A DNA stretch of 64,000 bases, from positions 186,001 to 250,000 of the forward strand of contig CANMOY010000001.1 of NCBI GenBank assembly GCA_947499595.1. The letters are read 5' to 3'. The notes below the pieces were generated by a model that saw only the letters and a program-made list of their open reading frames with translations, was not told where the DNA came from and did not search any database. Shown here in pieces: positions 62,080 through 64,000 of this stretch. Both the position numbers and the translations under genes were made by a program. The DNA comes from an uncultured Mesonia sp. (GTDB lineage: Bacteria > Bacteroidota > Bacteroidia > Flavobacteriales > Flavobacteriaceae). The stretch's first letter is position 1, and the number at the start of each line of letters is the position of its first letter.

Positions 62080-64000
62080 GTGAATAAATTTATAGAAGGA
62101 CTTAATGAAGCGCAAAGAGCTCCTGTTTTACAAAAAGACGGAGCAATGATTGTTATTGCTGGTGCTGGATCTGGAAAAACTCGTGTACTTACATTTAGAA
62201 TAGCACACCTAATGCAACAGGGGGTAGACCCTTTCAATATACTTGCTCTTACTTTTACCAACAAAGCAGCTAGAGAAATGAAGGCGCGAATTGCAAAAAT
62301 TGTAGGTGCGAGTGAAGCTAAAAATTTATGGATGGGTACATTTCACTCTATCTTTGCTCGTTTGCTTCGTATTGAAGCCGATAAGTTGGGTTACCCTTCT
62401 AATTTTACAATCTATGATTCCGAAGATTCCCAAAGATTAATTAGAACTATTATTAAAGAGAAAAACTTAGACAAAGACATTTATAAGTATAAGCAAGTAT
62501 TTTCTAGAATTTCATCTTTTAAAAATAGTTTAATTACTGTTAAAGCATATTATGCCAATCCCGATTTGCAAGAGGCCGATGCTATGGCCAAAAGACCACG
62601 ACTTGGTGAAATTTATGATGAGTATGTAAAAAGATGTTTTAAGGCGGGAGCAATGGATTTTGACGACCTTTTGCTTAAAACCAATGAATTGCTAACTCGT
62701 TTTCCTCGCGTTTTAGCTAAATATCAAGATAGGTTTAGATATATATTAGTAGATGAGTACCAAGATACCAATCATTCACAATATTTAATTGTTAGGGCAT
62801 TGAGTGATAAATTTCAAAATATTTGCGTTGTGGGAGATGACGCTCAAAGTATATATGCCTTTCGTGGAGCCAATATCAACAACATTTTAAATTTTCAAAA
62901 AGATTATGAAGACGTTAAAACTTATCGTTTAGAACAGAATTACCGCTCCACTAAGAATATTGTCAACGCGGCCAACTCGGTGATAGACAAAAATAAGGTA
63001 AAGCTAGAAAAAGTGGTGTGGACTGATAATGATGATGGTCCTAAAATTCAAGTCAACCGACTTCTAAACGACGGGGAAGAAGGTCGATTTGTTGCTAGCT
63101 CCATATTTGAAAATAGAATGAATAACCACCTGAGTAATGGCGATTTTGCCGTACTTTATAGAACCAACGCACAAAGTAGAGCTATAGAAGATGCGTTAAG
63201 AAAGCGTGATATTCCTTATCGCATCTATGGAGGAACTTCATTTTATCAAAGAAAAGAAATCAAGGACGTTTTGGCTTATTTAAGGGTTATAGTGAACCCG
63301 AATGACGAAGAGGCCTTAAAAAGAATTATCAATTATCCCGCTAGGGGTATTGGGGCGACTACCCTAGATCGTTTAATTCTAGCGGCAAACTCATATGATA
63401 AACCTATATTTCAAATCATTGAACATTTACACGAGCTCAATACCGGAATCAACTCCCGCACAAGAGGTAAATTAACCCAATTTGCTACGATGATAAAGAG
63501 TTTTCAGGTTACAGCAAAAAATTCTGACGCATTTGTGCTTACCGAAATGGTAGCTAAAAAAACAGGATTGGTTCAAGAACTAAAAAAAGATGGGACTCCA
63601 GAGGGAGTTGCGCGGATTGAAAACGTAGAAGAATTGCTTAATGGACTAAAAGATTTTGTCGAAGAGCAAAAAGAACTTGCTGATGCTACTGGTAATATTT
63701 CTGAATTTCTTGAAGATGTCGCTTTAGCCACCGACCTAGATAATGCAACAGATGATGATAATAAAGTAGCCCTAATGACCATCCACTTGGCAAAGGGCTT
63801 GGAGTTTCCATATGTTTACATTGTAGGTTTAGAAGAGGATCTATTCCCTTCAGGGATGAGTATGAATACGCGATCAGAGCTTGAAGAAGAACGCAGGTTA
63901 TTTTATGTTGCCTTAACAAGAGCAGAACAAAAAGCTTATCTAACTTACACACTGTCCCGATATCGTTGGGGAAAACTTATAGATGCCGAACCTAGCCGTT
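62080..64000 (+). CDS. UvrD/PcrA-type SF1A DNA helicase, 5' part
   Basis: Open to the right edge with 640 complete codons; the family is usually about 720-780 residues. The start is GTG at 62080 (VNKFIEGLNEAQRAPV); no in-frame ATG fits. Motifs are Q (LNEAQ), I (AGAGSGKTRVL), Ia (LTFTNKAAREM), II (ILVDEYQDTN), III (VVGDDAQSIYAFRGA), IV (RLEQNYRST), V (MTIHLAKGLEF) and VI (RRLFYVALTRAE). Role in nucleotide-excision repair and removal of stalled complexes is by family knowledge. Confidence 0.95.
   Translation, partial: MNKFIEGLNEAQRAPVLQKDGAMIVIAGAGSGKTRVLTFRIAHLMQQGVDPFNILALTFTNKAAREMKARIAKIVGASEAKNLWMGTFHSIFARLLRIEADKLGYPSNFTIYDSEDSQRLIRTIIKEKNLDKDIYKYKQVFSRISSFKNSLITVKAYYANPDLQEADAMAKRPRLGEIYDEYVKRCFKAGAMDFDDLLLKTNELLTRFPRVLAKYQDRFRYILVDEYQDTNHSQYLIVRALSDKFQNICVVGDDAQSIYAFRGANINNILNFQKDYEDVKTYRLEQNYRSTKNIVNAANSVIDKNKVKLEKVVWTDNDDGPKIQVNRLLNDGEEGRFVASSIFENRMNNHLSNGDFAVLYRTNAQSRAIEDALRKRDIPYRIYGGTSFYQRKEIKDVLAYLRVIVNPNDEEALKRIINYPARGIGATTLDRLILAANSYDKPIFQIIEHLHELNTGINSRTRGKLTQFATMIKSFQVTAKNSDAFVLTEMVAKKTGLVQELKKDGTPEGVARIENVEELLNGLKDFVEEQKELADATGNISEFLEDVALATDLDNATDDDNKVALMTIHLAKGLEFPYVYIVGLEEDLFPSGMSMNTRSELEEERRLFYVALTRAEQKAYLTYTLSRYRWGKLIDAEPSR

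Noticed and set aside
63573-63952. Minus-strand frames opposite the UvrD-type helicase
   Set aside because: They are antisense shadows of conserved helicase motifs V and VI.
1-64000. CRISPR arrays, tRNA genes, insertion sequences, riboswitches
   Set aside because: I looked in every intergenic gap on both strands and found no direct-repeat array, cloverleaf, terminal inverted repeat with transposase, or recognisable riboswitch core; only rnpB is a clear RNA gene.

Overview
The window is ordinary chromosomal core DNA of a member of the Bacteroidota, most likely a Flavobacteriaceae. The evidence is low G+C content, genes packed in short operons, promoters of the TTG/TAnnTTTG type instead of sigma-70 boxes, almost no Shine-Dalgarno sequences, and marker families of this group (DUF349, DUF3810, DUF3822, DUF6048 and DUF6452 proteins, OstA-like protein, flavobacterial DnaX without a zinc cluster). 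I cannot name the genus. I see no insertion sequence, prophage, CRISPR array, toxin-antitoxin pair or defence island.

Layout. 1-6410 (+): end of pyrR, pyrB, a small acidic protein, ribonuclease Z, pdxH, then a polyphosphate group (SixA-like phosphatase, ppk1, ppx). 6407-9492 (-): dnaX with an A10 slippage tract separating the gamma reading frame from the tau-specific frame, miaE, a SAM methyltransferase and a tiny membrane protein. 9613-9913 (+): RNase P RNA. 9913-11891 (-): membrane-anchored protein, DUF3822 protein, rsmD. 12009-14194 (+): RecD-like helicase and kdsB. 14199-16784 (-): rlmD, DUF6452, DUF6048. 16928-18217 (+): ornithine aminotransferase. 18278-38028 (-) is a long run of operons: DUF349 protein; TPR protein, two DUF368 transporters and aroE; Ste24-like protease, SpoT/Rel, Fur-family regulator, purA, OstA-like protein and class III aminotransferase; two amidohydrolases and an rRNA methyltransferase. 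38151-42756 holds a DUF3810 zincin-like protein, pepD, an aldo/keto reductase and xerD. 42874-46795 holds three small outer-membrane barrels, aroQ, a Dph6-like PP-loop ligase and a lipoprotein. 46867-56683 holds lpdA, a collagen-like lipoprotein, msrB, an M48 lipoprotein protease, DUF2007, lysA, pheT and recG. 56788-61930 holds an M1 aminopeptidase, a patatin-like hydrolase, a small membrane protein and a membrane-anchored glutamate-synthase-type flavoprotein. From 62080 to the right edge runs the first 640 codons of a UvrD/PcrA helicase.

Functions group around information processing (dnaX, rnpB, rsmD, rlmD, miaE, pheT, recG, uvrD, xerD), nucleotide and stringent control (pyrB, purA, spoT), cell envelope (kdsB, OstA-like, DUF368, barrels) and amino-acid metabolism (aroE, aroQ, lysA, rocD). 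The most notable single feature is the dnaX slippage site. Next are a cysteine cluster inserted beside the PLP lysine of ornithine aminotransferase, amidohydrolases with metal-site-free modules, and a duplicated DUF368 carrier-lipid transporter. I did not find a clearly new multi-gene system.
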